Shown in pieces: positions 32,581 through 40,736 of a DNA stretch of 64,000 nt; position 1 is the stretch's first letter; every line of letters begins with the position of its first letter. The DNA comes from Curtobacterium sp. UCD-KPL2560 (GTDB lineage: Bacteria; Actinomycetota; Actinomycetes; Actinomycetales; Microbacteriaceae). Below the pieces are notes generated by a model. The model saw only the letters and a program-made list of their open reading frames with translations, was not told where the DNA came from and did no database searches. A program made the position numbers and the translations under genes. The stretch is taken from positions 3,110 through 67,109 of the forward strand of contig NZ_MCIG01000002.1 of assembly GCF_001705035.1 (NCBI RefSeq). The letters are read 5' to 3'.

Positions 32581-34176
32581 ATGACCGACACGGCAGACGT
32601 GACCACCCGCTCGACGCGGCGTGGCGAGCTGGTGTTCCGCGTCGTCCACCCGGACGACCCCGCCGCCGCACCGCTCCTGGCCGACCTGGAGCGCGAGTAC
32701 GACGCGCGCTACGGCGACCAGCTCGACGGGGGTGCGGCGGCGGAGCTCGCCCGCTACCCCGCCGAGGACTTCGTGGCCCCGCGCGGGGTGTTCCTCCTGC
32801 TCCACGAGGACGACCGACTGGTGGCCGGCGGTGCCTTCATGCCGCACGACGACGAGACCGTCGAGCTGAAGCGGATCTGGACCGCGCCCGGTGCCCGCGG
32901 GCAGGGCCTGGCCGGCCGCGTGGTCGCCGAGCTCGAGGCGGAAGCGCGTCGCCGGGGCTCCCGCCGGGTCGTCCTGACCACCGGCCCGCGCCAACCCGAG
33001 GCCGTGGCCCTGTACCGGCGCGCCGGCTACACCCCGCTGTACGACGTCAGCAGACCGGCCGAGGAGGTCGGCGTGCACGCGTTCGAGAAGACCCTCGCGC
33101 CCCGCCCCGCCGACGGTGACCGCGGCACGCGACCCGGCCACCCTGCCGGGGCGACCCGCGCTGCGGAGGGGGGCCGCGCCTCCCGTCCGGTCGCCCCGAC
33201 CATCGACGCGGCCGCACGCGCCGCGCTCGACCGCCCCGTCCTGCCGCTGCGCCACCCCGTGCGGTGGATCGCCGCCGCGGTCGTGCTGGTGCTCATGCTG
33301 AACGGCGTCGAGACGCTGTTCACGAACCCGGCCTGGGGCTGGCCCGCGGTCGGGAAGTGGCTGTTCAGCCCGGCGATCCTGACCGGGCTGCAGCTCACGC
33401 TCGTGGCGACCGGCCTGAGCGCGGTGATCAGCTTCGCCGGCGGGGTCCTGGTCGCGCTCGCGCGGCTGTCGCGGAACCCGGTGCTGTCCGGGCTCGCGTG
33501 GGGGTACGTGTGGTTGTTCCGGTCCGTGCCGCTCATCCTCGTGCTCGTCTTCCTGTACAACCTCGGGTCGCTGTACCCGACGATCGGCATCGGCGTCCCG
33601 TTCGGCCCGCAGGTCACGGTGCCGACCGCGGACGTCCTCGGCGACCTGGCGATCGGCGTCCTCGCACTGAGCCTGAGCGAGGTCGCCTACGCGTCCGAGA
33701 TCGTGCGGGCGGGGGTGCTCGCGGTCGACCACGGCCAGCTCGAGGCGGCACGGGCGCTCGGGCTCCCCCCGCGACGGCAGTTCGTCCGGGTCGTCCTGCC
33801 GCAGGCACTGCGGTCGATCGTGCCCGCGTTCGTCAACCAGGTGGTGGGGTTGCTCAAGGCCTCGTCGCTGCTGTTCTACGTCTCGCTGCTCGACCTGTTC
33901 GGCGTGGTCCAGAACCTGTCGAGCACCTACCCGACGGACATCATCCCGCTGCTCGTGGTCGCGACGCTCTGGTACCTCGCGCTGACCAGCGCGGTGTCGG
34001 TCGTGCAGTACCACGTCGAGCGCTGGACGAACCGCGGGTCCGCGCGCTCGCTCCCGCCGACGCCGTGGCAGCGGGTGCGTGGTGCGGTCCGGCGACGGCC
34101 GGGAGGCGCGGGTCGCCTGCCGTCGTCGGCGCGCGGTGCCCGGGTGCTCACCGCCGACGCCCGGAGCGCCCGGTGA
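32581..34176 (+). CDS. GNAT acetyltransferase fused to amino-acid ABC permease
   Basis: One 531-residue reading frame joins a GNAT N-acetyltransferase (about 20-180; LKRIWTAPGARGQGLAGRVVAELE is the acetyl-CoA motif A and RAGYTPLYDVS motif B) to a HisM-type permease (about 215-510). The permease has roughly five membrane segments and the EAA-loop ALGLPPRRQFVRVVLPQALRSIVP. The linker from about 180 to 215 is disordered. A separate permease is hard to support: the only in-frame start before it, GTG 33259, would cut off the conserved RPVLPLRHP motif. ATG 32581 has TACGGT seven bases upstream. The next gene, the ATPase, overlaps by GTGA. The fusion probably acetylates the imported amino-acid derivative as it enters. 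Confidence 0.85.
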   Translation: MTDTADVTTRSTRRGELVFRVVHPDDPAAAPLLADLEREYDARYGDQLDGGAAAELARYPAEDFVAPRGVFLLLHEDDRLVAGGAFMPHDDETVELKRIWTAPGARGQGLAGRVVAELEAEARRRGSRRVVLTTGPRQPEAVALYRRAGYTPLYDVSRPAEEVGVHAFEKTLAPRPADGDRGTRPGHPAGATRAAEGGRASRPVAPTIDAAARAALDRPVLPLRHPVRWIAAAVVLVLMLNGVETLFTNPAWGWPAVGKWLFSPAILTGLQLTLVATGLSAVISFAGGVLVALARLSRNPVLSGLAWGYVWLFRSVPLILVLVFLYNLGSLYPTIGIGVPFGPQVTVPTADVLGDLAIGVLALSLSEVAYASEIVRAGVLAVDHGQLEAARALGLPPRRQFVRVVLPQALRSIVPAFVNQVVGLLKASSLLFYVSLLDLFGVVQNLSSTYPTDIIPLLVVATLWYLALTSAVSVVQYHVERWTNRGSARSLPPTPWQRVRGAVRRRPGGAGRLPSSARGARVLTADARSAR

Positions 34177-34946
34177 GCGCGGCGATCGGCGTCCACGGCG
34201 CGGTCAAGGCGTTCGGCGACCAGGTCGTGATCGACGGTGTCGACCTGTCGCTGCCCGCCGGGAGCGTCACCGTCGTCCTCGGGCCGTCCGGTTCGGGCAA
34301 GTCGACCCTGCTCCGCACGATCAACCACCTCGAACCGCTCGACCGGGGCGTCGTCACGGTCGGCGGCGAGACGATCGGGGTCCGGCTGCGCACCGGGCGG
34401 GACGGGCGCGTCCGGTACCAGGAGCTGCCCGAGCGGCACATCCGTCGGCAGCGCTCCCGGATCGGGTTCGTGTTCCAGCACTTCGAGCTGTTCCCGCACC
34501 TCACGGCGCTCGAGAACGTCGCCGAGGGGCCGGTCGCCGCCGGGGTCCCGGTCGCAGCGGCGCGCGCTCGCGCCCAGGAGCTGCTCGAGCGCGTCGGGCT
34601 CGGCGACCGCGGCGCGTCCCGGCCGCGGCAGTTGTCCGGCGGCCAGCAGCAGCGCGTCGCGATCGCCCGGGCGCTCGCGCTCGACCCGTCGGTCGTGCTC
34701 CTCGACGAGCCCACGTCGGCGCTCGACCCGGAGCTCGTCGGCGAGGTGCTCGGCGTCGTCCGGGACCTCGCCGCGTCGGGAACGACCCTCGTGGTCGTCA
34801 CGCACGAGGTCGCGTTCGCCCGCGAGGTCGCCGACCACGTCGTCTTCCTCGACCACGGGCGCGTCGTCGAGCAGGGGCCGCCCGCCCGGGTCATCGACGC
34901 CCCACAGCACGCCCGGACCCGGGACTTCCTGTCCCGCGTCCGGTGA
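34173..34946 (+). CDS. Amino-acid ABC transporter ATPase
   Basis: The 257-residue ATPase of the polar amino-acid uptake (HAAT/TcyC-like) class has Walker A GPSGSGKST, the Q-loop FVFQHFELFPHL, signature LSGGQQQR, Walker B VVLLDEPTSALDPE and the H-loop VVTHE. It is translated from a GTG that overlaps the end of the GNAT-permease gene and is followed by the binding protein, so the three form an importer operon. Confidence 0.93.
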   Translation: MSAAIGVHGAVKAFGDQVVIDGVDLSLPAGSVTVVLGPSGSGKSTLLRTINHLEPLDRGVVTVGGETIGVRLRTGRDGRVRYQELPERHIRRQRSRIGFVFQHFELFPHLTALENVAEGPVAAGVPVAAARARAQELLERVGLGDRGASRPRQLSGGQQQRVAIARALALDPSVVLLDEPTSALDPELVGEVLGVVRDLAASGTTLVVVTHEVAFAREVADHVVFLDHGRVVEQGPPARVIDAPQHARTRDFLSRVR

Positions 34947-34972
34947 ACCCGCACCCACCGAAGGAGTCCGTC

Positions 34973-36031
34973 TTGCCCACCACCGCCCTCTCCCCCACGT
35001 CCGACGCACCGCCCGCCGCACCGCCCACTCGCTGGCGCGCCCGCGCCGGCGCCCTCGTCCTCGCCGCCGGGGTCGTCGTGGCCCTCGCGGGCTGCTCGTC
35101 GGGCGCCGCCGCCACCGGCAGCGGTCAGGGGTCCTCGCGCGGTTCCGTGACCATCGGCGCCGCGTCGAACGGTGCAGCCACCGAGACGACGGTCCGGGTC
35201 GCCGAGGACACGACGCTGCACGACGAGCTACCGGCCGCCGTCAAGTCCTCGGGGAAGCTCGTGATCGGTGTCGGCGCGCTGCCCGCCGGGTTCCCGCCGC
35301 TCGCCTTCACGGGCGACGACCAGCGGACGCTGACCGGTTCGGAACCGGACCTCGGACGACTGGTCGCCGCGAAGCTCGGGCTCGAGGCCGACGTGCGGAA
35401 CGCCACGTGGGACAACCTGTTCGTCGGCATCGACGGCGGGAAGATCGACGCCGGGTTCTCGAACGTCACCGTGACCGAACAGCGGAAGGAGAAGTACGAC
35501 TTCGCGTCCTACCGCCAGGACAACCTCGCCCTCCAGGTGCTCGCGACCTCGAAGCTCGCGTTCGACGGCGACCCGTCCGTGCTCGCCGGCAGGACGATCG
35601 CGGTGAGCTCCGGGACGAACCAGGAGAAGATCCTGCTCGAGTGGAAGGCCGACCTCGAGCAGCAGGGGAAGACCATCGACGTCAAGTACTACCCGGACGG
35701 CAACGCGGTGCAGCTCGCGCTCGGCTCCGGCAAGATCGACGGCTACTTCGGCCCGAACCCGACGATCGCGTACGCGAACACGCAGAGCGCCGGCAGCGCA
35801 CACCCGACGAAGACCGCGGGGACGTACTCGGGCGCCGGCTCGACGCTGCAGGGGCTCATCGCGGCGACGACGAAGAAGGACAGCGGGCTGGCGGAGCCGA
35901 TCGCCGACGCGATCGACGCACTCATCGCGGACGGGACCTACGCGAAGTGGCTGCGGGCGTACAACCTGTCGAACGAGGCCGTGCAGACCTCGCAGGTGAA
36001 CCCGGAGGGGCTGCCGCTCGACAACGGCTGA
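34973..36031 (+). CDS. Amino-acid ABC transporter substrate-binding lipoprotein
   Basis: The 352-residue lipoprotein has a membrane signal with lipobox LAGC (cysteine near 40), then a type II periplasmic-binding fold: KLVIGVGALPAGFPPLAF, SEPDLGRLVAAKLG, GKIDAGFSNVTVTEQRKEKYDFAS and GYFGPNPTIAY. It captures the ligand for the adjacent permease/ATPase. TTG 34973 is supported by AAGGAG eight bases upstream. Resemblance to cystine/S-substituted amino-acid binders is inferred from context. A terminator hairpin follows. Confidence 0.9.
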   Translation: MPTTALSPTSDAPPAAPPTRWRARAGALVLAAGVVVALAGCSSGAAATGSGQGSSRGSVTIGAASNGAATETTVRVAEDTTLHDELPAAVKSSGKLVIGVGALPAGFPPLAFTGDDQRTLTGSEPDLGRLVAAKLGLEADVRNATWDNLFVGIDGGKIDAGFSNVTVTEQRKEKYDFASYRQDNLALQVLATSKLAFDGDPSVLAGRTIAVSSGTNQEKILLEWKADLEQQGKTIDVKYYPDGNAVQLALGSGKIDGYFGPNPTIAYANTQSAGSAHPTKTAGTYSGAGSTLQGLIAATTKKDSGLAEPIADAIDALIADGTYAKWLRAYNLSNEAVQTSQVNPEGLPLDNG

Positions 36032-36048
36032 GCGGGGCTCCGATCGTC

Positions 36049-36085
36049 GGACACCCCCGTGACCGTCGTGGTCACGGGGGTGTCC
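36049..36085 (+). terminator. Terminator of the ABC importer operon
   Basis: A perfect 16-bp stem (36049-36064 with 36070-36085) surrounds a 5-base loop, 17 bases after the stop of the binding-protein gene. It can also serve the convergent monooxygenase operon. Confidence 0.75.
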
Positions 36086-36093
36086 TCCGTGTG

Positions 36094-36130
36094 GCGGTGC
36101 GCGGTGCGCGATGCGCGGTGCGCGGTGCGC
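36094..36130. repeat. GGTGCGC short tandem repeat
   Basis: Five imperfect 7-8-bp GGTGCGCG units lie between the terminator and the stop of the convergent monooxygenase gene. No other signal is seen. Confidence 0.5.
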
Positions 36131-36131
36131 G

Positions 36132-37262
36132 TCAGGCGGGCTCGCCGACCGCGGCCCGCCGCGCCCACTCGGCCGCGAGCAGCTCGTACGAGCGGACCCG
36201 GGCGTCGTGGTCGTGCGTGATGGTCGTGACGAGCAGCTCGTCCGCCCCGGTGACGCGACGGAGCACCTCGAGCCGGTCGGCGACGTGGCCGGCGTCGCCC
36301 ACGAACCGCGTCGCGAGACGGTCCCGCACGGCGGCAGCGGCGTCGTCCGGGAACGGCGTCGCACGGGCCGCGTCGGGCGTCGGGTACGGGATCGCACCCG
36401 CGCCCGAGCGGATCGAGTGCACCCACGGGCCGTAGCCCTCGGCGAGCTCGTCGGCCTCCTCGGTGGTGCGACCGACGACCACGTCGGCGGACACGATCAC
36501 GTGCGGCGCCGCGAGCACGCCGGGTCGGAACGCCGCCCGGTACGCCGCGACGGAGGCCAGGACGGTCCCGGGTGACGAGTGGTAGTTCGCGCCGTAGGGC
36601 AGGCCCAGGGACCCGGCGACCCGGGCGCTCTCGCCGCCGGTCGACCCGTGGATCCAGAGCTCGACGTCGGCACCGGTCGCCGGGGGTGCCTCGACGACCG
36701 CACCGTCGCGGGTCCAGGTGCCGGCGAACAGCTCCCGGACCAGCGCGAGGTCGCCGTCGAACCGCTCGACGTCGCCGGGCACCCGACCGAGCAGCTCGCC
36801 CTGCAGCGCGAACTTCGACCCCGGCGCGATCCGGAGGTCGAAGGGCGCCGGGACGAGCAGCCCGTCGACGACCTCGTCGGCCCGCGGTGCGAGCGACGGC
36901 GGCTTCGGCGTCCCGGGTGCCGGCGCTCCGGAGCGCCCGAGCCCGAGGTCGAACCGGGGACCGTACAGGCCGGTCAGGGTCCCGAAGGTCTCGGCGATCT
37001 GCAGCCCGCGGACGTTCCCGACGAGCGTCGCCGCACTGCCGACGCGGATCCGGGAGGTCACGGCCGCGACGGCCCCGATGACGACGTTCGGCGCGCTGCC
37101 GGCGACCCCGGGGTTGAGGTGGTGCTCGGCGAGCCAGTACCGCGCGTACCCGGCGCGTTCGGCGGCCCGGGCGAGGTCGAGGGTGTTGCGCAGGGCCGTC
37201 GCCGAGGACGACCCGGACGACACCGGGACGAGGTCGAGGACGGACAGCGGGACGGCGTTCAC
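36132..37262 (-). CDS. Luciferase-like flavin monooxygenase, MsnO8 type
   Basis: The 376-residue protein begins LSVLDLVPVSSGSSSATALRNTLDLA and continues RYWLAEHHLNPGVAGSAPNVVIGAVA, the pattern of the MsnO8/YtmO group of LLM oxidoreductases that use FMNH2 and O2. The GRSGAPAPGTP and GESARVAGSLGLPYGANYH segments follow. In Bacillus the related CmoO acts in S-substituted cysteine breakdown with an NtaA-type monooxygenase, matching the next gene here. It starts with GTG overlapping the upstream stop and has AGGAGG before it. No flavin reductase lies in the operon, so reduced FMN must come from elsewhere. Confidence 0.87.
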   Translation of the reverse strand: MNAVPLSVLDLVPVSSGSSSATALRNTLDLARAAERAGYARYWLAEHHLNPGVAGSAPNVVIGAVAAVTSRIRVGSAATLVGNVRGLQIAETFGTLTGLYGPRFDLGLGRSGAPAPGTPKPPSLAPRADEVVDGLLVPAPFDLRIAPGSKFALQGELLGRVPGDVERFDGDLALVRELFAGTWTRDGAVVEAPPATGADVELWIHGSTGGESARVAGSLGLPYGANYHSSPGTVLASVAAYRAAFRPGVLAAPHVIVSADVVVGRTTEEADELAEGYGPWVHSIRSGAGAIPYPTPDAARATPFPDDAAAAVRDRLATRFVGDAGHVADRLEVLRRVTGADELLVTTITHDHDARVRSYELLAAEWARRAAVGEPA

Positions 37263-38623
37263 GCGGAGACCTCCTGGCGGTCGAGGACGTGGCCGGGCAG
37301 CCCGAGCGTCGACCGCAGCGTGGCACCGTCGTCGTACGCCTGCCGGTACACGCCGCGTTCCTGCAGCAGCGGGACGACGCGGTCGACGAACTCGTCGAGG
37401 CCGTACGGGTTCGTGTGCGGGACGACGACGAAGCCGTCGGACGCGCGCTCCTGCACGTACCGGTCGATCTCCGACGCGATGTGCGACGGCGTCCCGACGA
37501 AGCCGCCCCGCGTCGAGACCGCGATGACGAGGTCCCGGGTCGACAGGTGCTCGGCGTCGGCCCGGTCGCGCCACGCCTGCACGGTCGCCCGTGGGTCGCG
37601 GACGTGCCGGACCCGACCGCGCGTGATCGTCTCGGCGTCGACGTCGGGCTCGACGTCGGGCAGCGGCCCGTCGACGTCGTGGCCGGACAGGTCGCGGTTC
37701 CACACCTGCTCGAGGAAGGCGATCGCCGTGGCCGGGCTGACCTGGGCGCGGCGGATCGCGCGGGACCGCTCCTCGGCGTCCGCCGCGGTGTCGCCGAGGA
37801 CGAACGTCGCCCCGGGCAGGACGAGCAGCTCGTCCTCCGAGCGGCCGACGCGCGCCAGCCGCTCCGTGAGGTCGGCGCGGAAGGCGCGGGCGTCGTCGAA
37901 CTCGGTGTGCAGCGAGAAGACCACCTCGGCCTGTCGGGCGGCGAGGTCGCGGCCCTCGTCGGAGTCCCCCGCCTGCACGACGACCGGGTGCCGCTGCGGG
38001 CTCCGCGGCACCGGGAAGGTCCCGCGCACGTCGAACTGCGGCCCGTGGTGGTCGACGTCGCGGATGCGGGAGCGGTCGGCGAACACCCCGCCCGCGGCGT
38101 CGGCGACGACCGCGTCGGGCGCCCACGAGTCCCACAGCTCGCGCGCCAGGGTGACGAACTCGTCGGCCCGCGTGTACCGGTCGGCGTGGTCGAGGAATCC
38201 GCCGCGGCGGAAGTTCGCGCCGTGGAAGGCGTCGGAGCTCGTGACGACGTTCCAGCCGGCGCGCCCGTCGGTCAGGTGGTCGAGCGTGGCGAGCTGCTCC
38301 GCGAGCTCCACGGGCTCGTTGAACGTGGTCTGCAGCGTCCCGACCAGGCCGATGTGCGACGTCACGCCGGCGAGCGCCGCGAGGATCGCGAGCGTGTTCG
38401 GTCGACCGACCACGTCGAGGTCGTGGATGCGCCCCTTCTGCTCGCGGAGCCGGAGCCCCTCGGCGAGGAACAGGAAGTCGAAGCACCCCCGCTCGGCGTT
38501 CCGCGCGAAGTGCTCGAACGACGAGAACGCGATCTGGCTCTCCGCGCGGTCGTCGCTCCACACGGTGGTGTTGTTGACGCCCGGGAAGTGGGCGGCGAGG
38601 TGGACCTGACGCTTCGTGCTCAT
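37259..38623 (-). CDS. NtaA/SnaA/DszA-family flavin monooxygenase
   Basis: The 454-residue monooxygenase has the NtaA/DszA signature: VHLAAHFPGVNNTTVW, DFLFLAEGLRLRE, DGRAGWNVVTSSDAFHGANFRRGGFLDHADRYTRADEF and the C-terminal GGFVGTPSHIASEIDRYVQERASDGFVVVPH. Such enzymes cleave C-S or C-N bonds using FMNH2 from a separate reductase. It is coupled by 4-bp overlaps to genes on both sides. In Bacillus the homologous CmoJ acts in S-alkylcysteine salvage; the substrate here is inferred from the adjacent amino-acid importer and GNAT domain. Confidence 0.88.
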   Translation of the reverse strand: MSTKRQVHLAAHFPGVNNTTVWSDDRAESQIAFSSFEHFARNAERGCFDFLFLAEGLRLREQKGRIHDLDVVGRPNTLAILAALAGVTSHIGLVGTLQTTFNEPVELAEQLATLDHLTDGRAGWNVVTSSDAFHGANFRRGGFLDHADRYTRADEFVTLARELWDSWAPDAVVADAAGGVFADRSRIRDVDHHGPQFDVRGTFPVPRSPQRHPVVVQAGDSDEGRDLAARQAEVVFSLHTEFDDARAFRADLTERLARVGRSEDELLVLPGATFVLGDTAADAEERSRAIRRAQVSPATAIAFLEQVWNRDLSGHDVDGPLPDVEPDVDAETITRGRVRHVRDPRATVQAWRDRADAEHLSTRDLVIAVSTRGGFVGTPSHIASEIDRYVQERASDGFVVVPHTNPYGLDEFVDRVVPLLQERGVYRQAYDDGATLRSTLGLPGHVLDRQEVSA

Positions 38624-39864
38624 GCCGGGACCTCCTGGTCGGCGGTGGTGCGGGCGTACCGGCTGACCGCGGGCGCGACGCCGAGTCGGGTGCGCAGGTC
38701 GGCGGTGGGACGGGAGGCCACGTCGGCGCGCAACCCGGCGGCGACGAGCGCCGGCACGAGTCGGCGGGCGACGGCGGTGCTGTCCTCGGGGATGCGGAGC
38801 GGCCGGAGCCGGACGCCGGCGTACCCGAGGGACGCGAGGTCCCCGACCAGGGACACCAGCTCGGGCACGGTGGTGGCGAGCACCGGAGCGTCGGACGCCT
38901 CTGCGTACGACGAGCCCGCGGCCGCGTCGAGCGCGGCGAGGGCGTCGGCGGCCTCGGACGCGGACGCCCCGACGAGGACCGCGAGGTCCGCGAGGACCGG
39001 ACGGCGGACGTCGGACCCGGCCGCCTGCTCGGCGTCACGGACGAGCGCCAGCGCACCCCGCGCCTCCAGGCCGGCTCCGTGCGACGGACCGGGCCCACCC
39101 GTCGGACCGGCGCTCCCCGACGGACCGGCCCCACCCGGCGTGACGAGCACGACGTCCGCCGCGTCGGCCGCGAACGCCGCCGCGTCGGCGCGGTGCGCGA
39201 GCGCGAACACCGGCGGCCGTCCCTGCGGCGAGCGCGGCACGATCGACGCACCGTGCACCGAGACGTGCTCGCCCACGAACGCGGCCCCGTGGATGCGGTC
39301 GCGGTCGATGAAACGACCGGTGGCGACGTCGCGGATGATCGCGTCGTCGTCCCAGCTGTCCCAGAGCCGCGAGACGACCTCGGCGACCTCCCGTGCCTCG
39401 GCGAACAGCGTGGCCGCGTCGTCGCCGCCGGGGCGGCGGCCGAAGAGCGCGGCCTCGCGGGCCGTCGGGCTCACCTGGATCCGCCACCCGGCTCGCCCCG
39501 CGGAGACGTGGTCCAGGGTCTGGAGGCCCGTGGCCACGTGGAACGGTTCGGTGTGCGTCACCGAGACGGTCGGCACCAGACCGACGGCGCGGGTCGCGGG
39601 GGCGACCGCACTGGCGACGAGCAGCGCGTCGAGTCGCCCGACGACCGTGCGGGTCTCGAGGTCCCCGTCCGGGTCGAGGGGTCCGGCGGTGAAGGAGTCC
39701 TCGAGGGTGACGGCGTCGGTGCCCGCGCGGTCCTGCTCGACGACGACGTCGCGCCAGTGGCGCAGGCTCGTCAGACGGCGCGCGGCGGGTCCGGCGACGC
39801 GCCAGGCGGCCGGGTGCCAGCCGGCGCCCTGCAGTGCGGTCACCAGGACGGGGCGCGTGCTCAC
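38620..39864 (-). CDS. Third luciferase-like monooxygenase, divergent
   Basis: The 414-residue protein is an LLM-fold protein with recognisable NtaA-like pieces (DHVSAGRAGWRIQVSPTAREAALFGRRPG, LWDSWDDDAIIRD, GASIVPRSPQGRPPVF). Its central segment is replaced by a short Gly/Pro/Ser-rich insert (TPGGAGPSGSAGPTGGPGPS), and it lacks some NtaA signatures, so its activity is less certain than that of its neighbours. It matches my recollection of the putative FMN-dependent LLM group found beside AhpD-like genes. GTG start overlaps the upstream stop. It may be a partner or paralogue for a second step. Confidence 0.78.
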   Translation of the reverse strand: MSTRPVLVTALQGAGWHPAAWRVAGPAARRLTSLRHWRDVVVEQDRAGTDAVTLEDSFTAGPLDPDGDLETRTVVGRLDALLVASAVAPATRAVGLVPTVSVTHTEPFHVATGLQTLDHVSAGRAGWRIQVSPTAREAALFGRRPGGDDAATLFAEAREVAEVVSRLWDSWDDDAIIRDVATGRFIDRDRIHGAAFVGEHVSVHGASIVPRSPQGRPPVFALAHRADAAAFAADAADVVLVTPGGAGPSGSAGPTGGPGPSHGAGLEARGALALVRDAEQAAGSDVRRPVLADLAVLVGASASEAADALAALDAAAGSSYAEASDAPVLATTVPELVSLVGDLASLGYAGVRLRPLRIPEDSTAVARRLVPALVAAGLRADVASRPTADLRTRLGVAPAVSRYARTTADQEVPA

Positions 39865-40289
39865 GGGTTCGTCCCCTGGTGCGGCTGGCTCGCGCCGTGG
39901 TCGTGCGGCTCGGGCTGGCCCTGCGTCTGCGGCTGCGAGGCGTGCTCGGGCGGGGTGGCGTCGGCGCCGAACTTGAAGCCGAGTCGCCCGTGGGCGAAGC
40001 CACCGCCGGCGCGGATGGCGGTCGCGACCCAGGCGGCCTCGGCGAGCTCGGCCTCCGTCGCGCCGGCGGCCACCGCGCGCTGGCTGTGCGCGTCGATGCA
40101 GTACACGCACTGCGTGGTGATCCCCACCGCGAGCGCGATGAGCTCCCGGTACCGCAGTGGGATCGCGCGCCCCTCGGGCTGGAACACCGCGGCGTCGAAC
40201 TGCACGAAGGCCTGCAGGATGTCCGGGGTCTGCTGCTTGTAGACCCGGGTGAAGGTCTTGTCCCGCTCGCGGTCGAGGTAGTCGGTCAT
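39861..40289 (-). CDS. Carboxymuconolactone decarboxylase/AhpD-like protein
   Basis: The 142-residue protein has the AhpD active site QCVYCIDAHSQRAVAAGATEAELAEAAWVATAIRAGG, with CxxC and the downstream histidine. Such proteins are peroxidases or disulfide-active partners. A His/Gln/Pro-rich tail (QPQTQGQPEPHDHGASQPHQ) is unusual and could bind metal. It is the first gene of the four-gene monooxygenase operon, each gene overlapping the next by 4 bp, so it may protect from or process peroxide made by uncoupled flavin chemistry. Confidence 0.87.
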   Translation of the reverse strand: MTDYLDRERDKTFTRVYKQQTPDILQAFVQFDAAVFQPEGRAIPLRYRELIALAVGITTQCVYCIDAHSQRAVAAGATEAELAEAAWVATAIRAGGGFAHGRLGFKFGADATPPEHASQPQTQGQPEPHDHGASQPHQGTNP

Positions 40290-40383
40290 GCGGTGACGCT
40301 ACGACGCGCCCCGGCCCGCGTCGGCGGGTGTTGCGGCACGTGACCGTGCGTTGCGTCGTGTGACGTGCGGCGCTGTCCCGGGG

Positions 40384-40632
40384 TCAGGCGAGCGCGTGCC
40401 GCACGTAGGCGACGAGGGCGTTCGCGTGGCCGTGCCCGAGGCCGTGCTCCTCCTTGAGCCAGGTCACGACCTCCATGTGCCGGTGGGTGTCGAGCTGGTC
40501 GGCCACGAGGTCGAGCCACTCCTGGACCGGACGGCCGGAGGTCTTCTCGATGCTCGGGAAGTACGACGCCGGCCCCTTCGGCTTCGTGCCGTCCGCCGGC
40601 GGCTGCGGTGCGGTCACGCGGTGCGCTGTCAT
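40384..40632 (-). CDS. DUF4287 domain protein
   Basis: The 82-residue protein contains SYFPSIEKTSGRPVQEWLDLVADQ and HMEVVTWLKEEHGLGHGHANALVAYVRHALA, the DUF4287 signature. No function is known; the fold is a small helical domain seen in many actinobacterial proteins. TACGGT lies 6 nt before the ATG, so it is probably leaderless. It follows the reverse transcriptase gene on the same strand by 104 bp but shows no clear coupling to it. Confidence 0.85.
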   Translation of the reverse strand: MTAHRVTAPQPPADGTKPKGPASYFPSIEKTSGRPVQEWLDLVADQLDTHRHMEVVTWLKEEHGLGHGHANALVAYVRHALA

Positions 40633-40736
40633 GGCGTCACCGTAGCGAGCACACCGGTGCGGGGCCAGGGGCGCGGTCCGGGGTCGGCGCTCGGACGAGC
40701 GCCGCTACCGGGTGGTTCCGTGCGCTGGGGCTCGTC

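Noticed and set aside
33259-34176. A separate permease gene starting at GTG 33259
   Set aside because: This start would remove the conserved RPVLPLRHP motif just before the first membrane segment and has no ribosome-binding site.
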